The notes below the pieces were generated by a model that was given only the letters and a program-made list of their open reading frames with translations, did no database searches and was not told the DNA's origin. Of a stretch of 64,000 bases of DNA, positions 63,770 to 64,000 are shown piece after piece. A program made the translations under genes and the position numbers. Source of the stretch: CAZEAP01 sp964510315 (lineage in GTDB: Bacteria > Planctomycetota > Brocadiia > SM23-32). Location: assembly GCA_964510315.1 (NCBI GenBank), contig CAZEAP010000015.1:18418-82417 (forward strand). Reading direction: 5' to 3'. Every line of letters starts with the position of its first letter. Position 1 is the first letter of the stretch.

Positions 63770-64000
63770 GCTGACTCCGGCCCGTCCGGTCGTGAAGGTG
63801 GTTCCCAGATTTCCCCGCCATAATCCGCGGGGTCGGCTCTGCGGCTGAGCCCAGTTCTTCAACAAGCTGCCGGCGGGGAAGCTGCCGTTCGAGCCTCTTT
63901 TCCCCTCCCCTACCTCACGTAGAGAAGGCCGCAGAGCGGCCCGAAAGAGCCATTTGCGCTGATCGTAAGGCGGCGTTGTGTACGGAGTTGCCGGCAGGGC
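63770..64000. other. Right-edge gap, no gene seen
   Basis: 231 bases after thrC. Short complementary words are present (GCGGGGTCGGCTCTGCGGC and CCGCAGAGCGGCCC), but I find no gene, tRNA or clear terminator before the window ends. Confidence 0.5.

Overview
This is a high-GC chromosomal window from a diderm (LPS-bearing) bacterium. It carries an LptD-type outer-membrane LPS assembly protein, the lipid A enzyme LpxI and an O-antigen ligase. It also has one complete linked rRNA operon (16S, tRNA-Ile, tRNA-Ala, 23S, 5S) and several dispersed tRNAs, each encoding its own CCA end. Sulfatase, RNase Y, FapA, a zinc-ribbon SpoVG, LpxI, many NodB-type deacetylases and REP-like GC hairpin repeats together suggest a planctomycete or another member of the PVC group or a neighbouring candidate phylum. 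I cannot place it more exactly from the sequence alone. Promoters are unusually easy to read: many sit at TTGACA-(16 to 18)-TATAAT or a one- or two-base variant.

Layout. 1-2.6 kb: 5' part of a sulfatase, then an AT-richer islet with an XRE regulator, a 95-aa unknown protein and a run of tiny coupled ORFs behind a consensus promoter, then endonuclease V. 2.7-5.3 kb: a module of zinc-ribbon and membrane proteins (YIP1, two DUF2752, tandem TM2). 5.3-7.5 kb: mosaic simple-motif repeats around a polysaccharide deacetylase. 7.5-13.3 kb: an orphan VirB11-like ATPase, lptD, xseA and a secreted protein. 13.3-17.1 kb: tRNA-Ser, a small Zn-type protein, trpF, a flavodoxin and rny. 17.1-24.6 kb: the rRNA operon on the minus strand with tandem promoters and boxA sites, divergent from dksA, plus tRNA-Glu. 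24.6-27.5 kb: a DUF1638-hydantoinase fusion. 27.5-32.4 kb: REP-like hairpins, fapA and an O-antigen ligase. 32.4-39.7 kb: an eight-gene minus-strand run ftsB-proA-lpxI-rsmD-ispE-spoVG-ilvB-ilvN; proA through ispE are joined by overlapping stop/start codons. 40-45.3 kb: two paralogous secreted helical-repeat proteins, the second fused to a thioredoxin and a CcdA/DsbD membrane domain. 45.4-53.1 kb: tRNA-Val, a deacetylase, an unknown conserved-looking protein, an aminotransferase, an MglA GTPase, an L-rhamnose-isomerase-like protein, a URO-D family protein, more REP-like sequence and RNase III. 53.2-55.5 kb: TrkH/TrkA potassium uptake. 55.5-62.2 kb: a glycyl-radical-enzyme catabolic cluster (activase, broken enolase-superfamily gene, MDR dehydrogenase, glycyl radical enzyme, SDR, D-2-hydroxyacid dehydrogenase). 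62.4-63.8 kb: threonine synthase.

The two most interesting systems are the solenoid/thioredoxin/CcdA pair at 40-45 kb and the glycyl-radical cluster at 55.6-62.2 kb. The pair shares a C-x-S-C-R motif at equivalent positions and looks like an undescribed envelope thiol-redox device. The cluster has GCVE eliminase-type chemistry, no microcompartment genes and two or three NAD(P)-dependent dehydrogenases. The DUF1638-hydantoinase fusion and the zinc-ribbon SpoVG are also worth following up.
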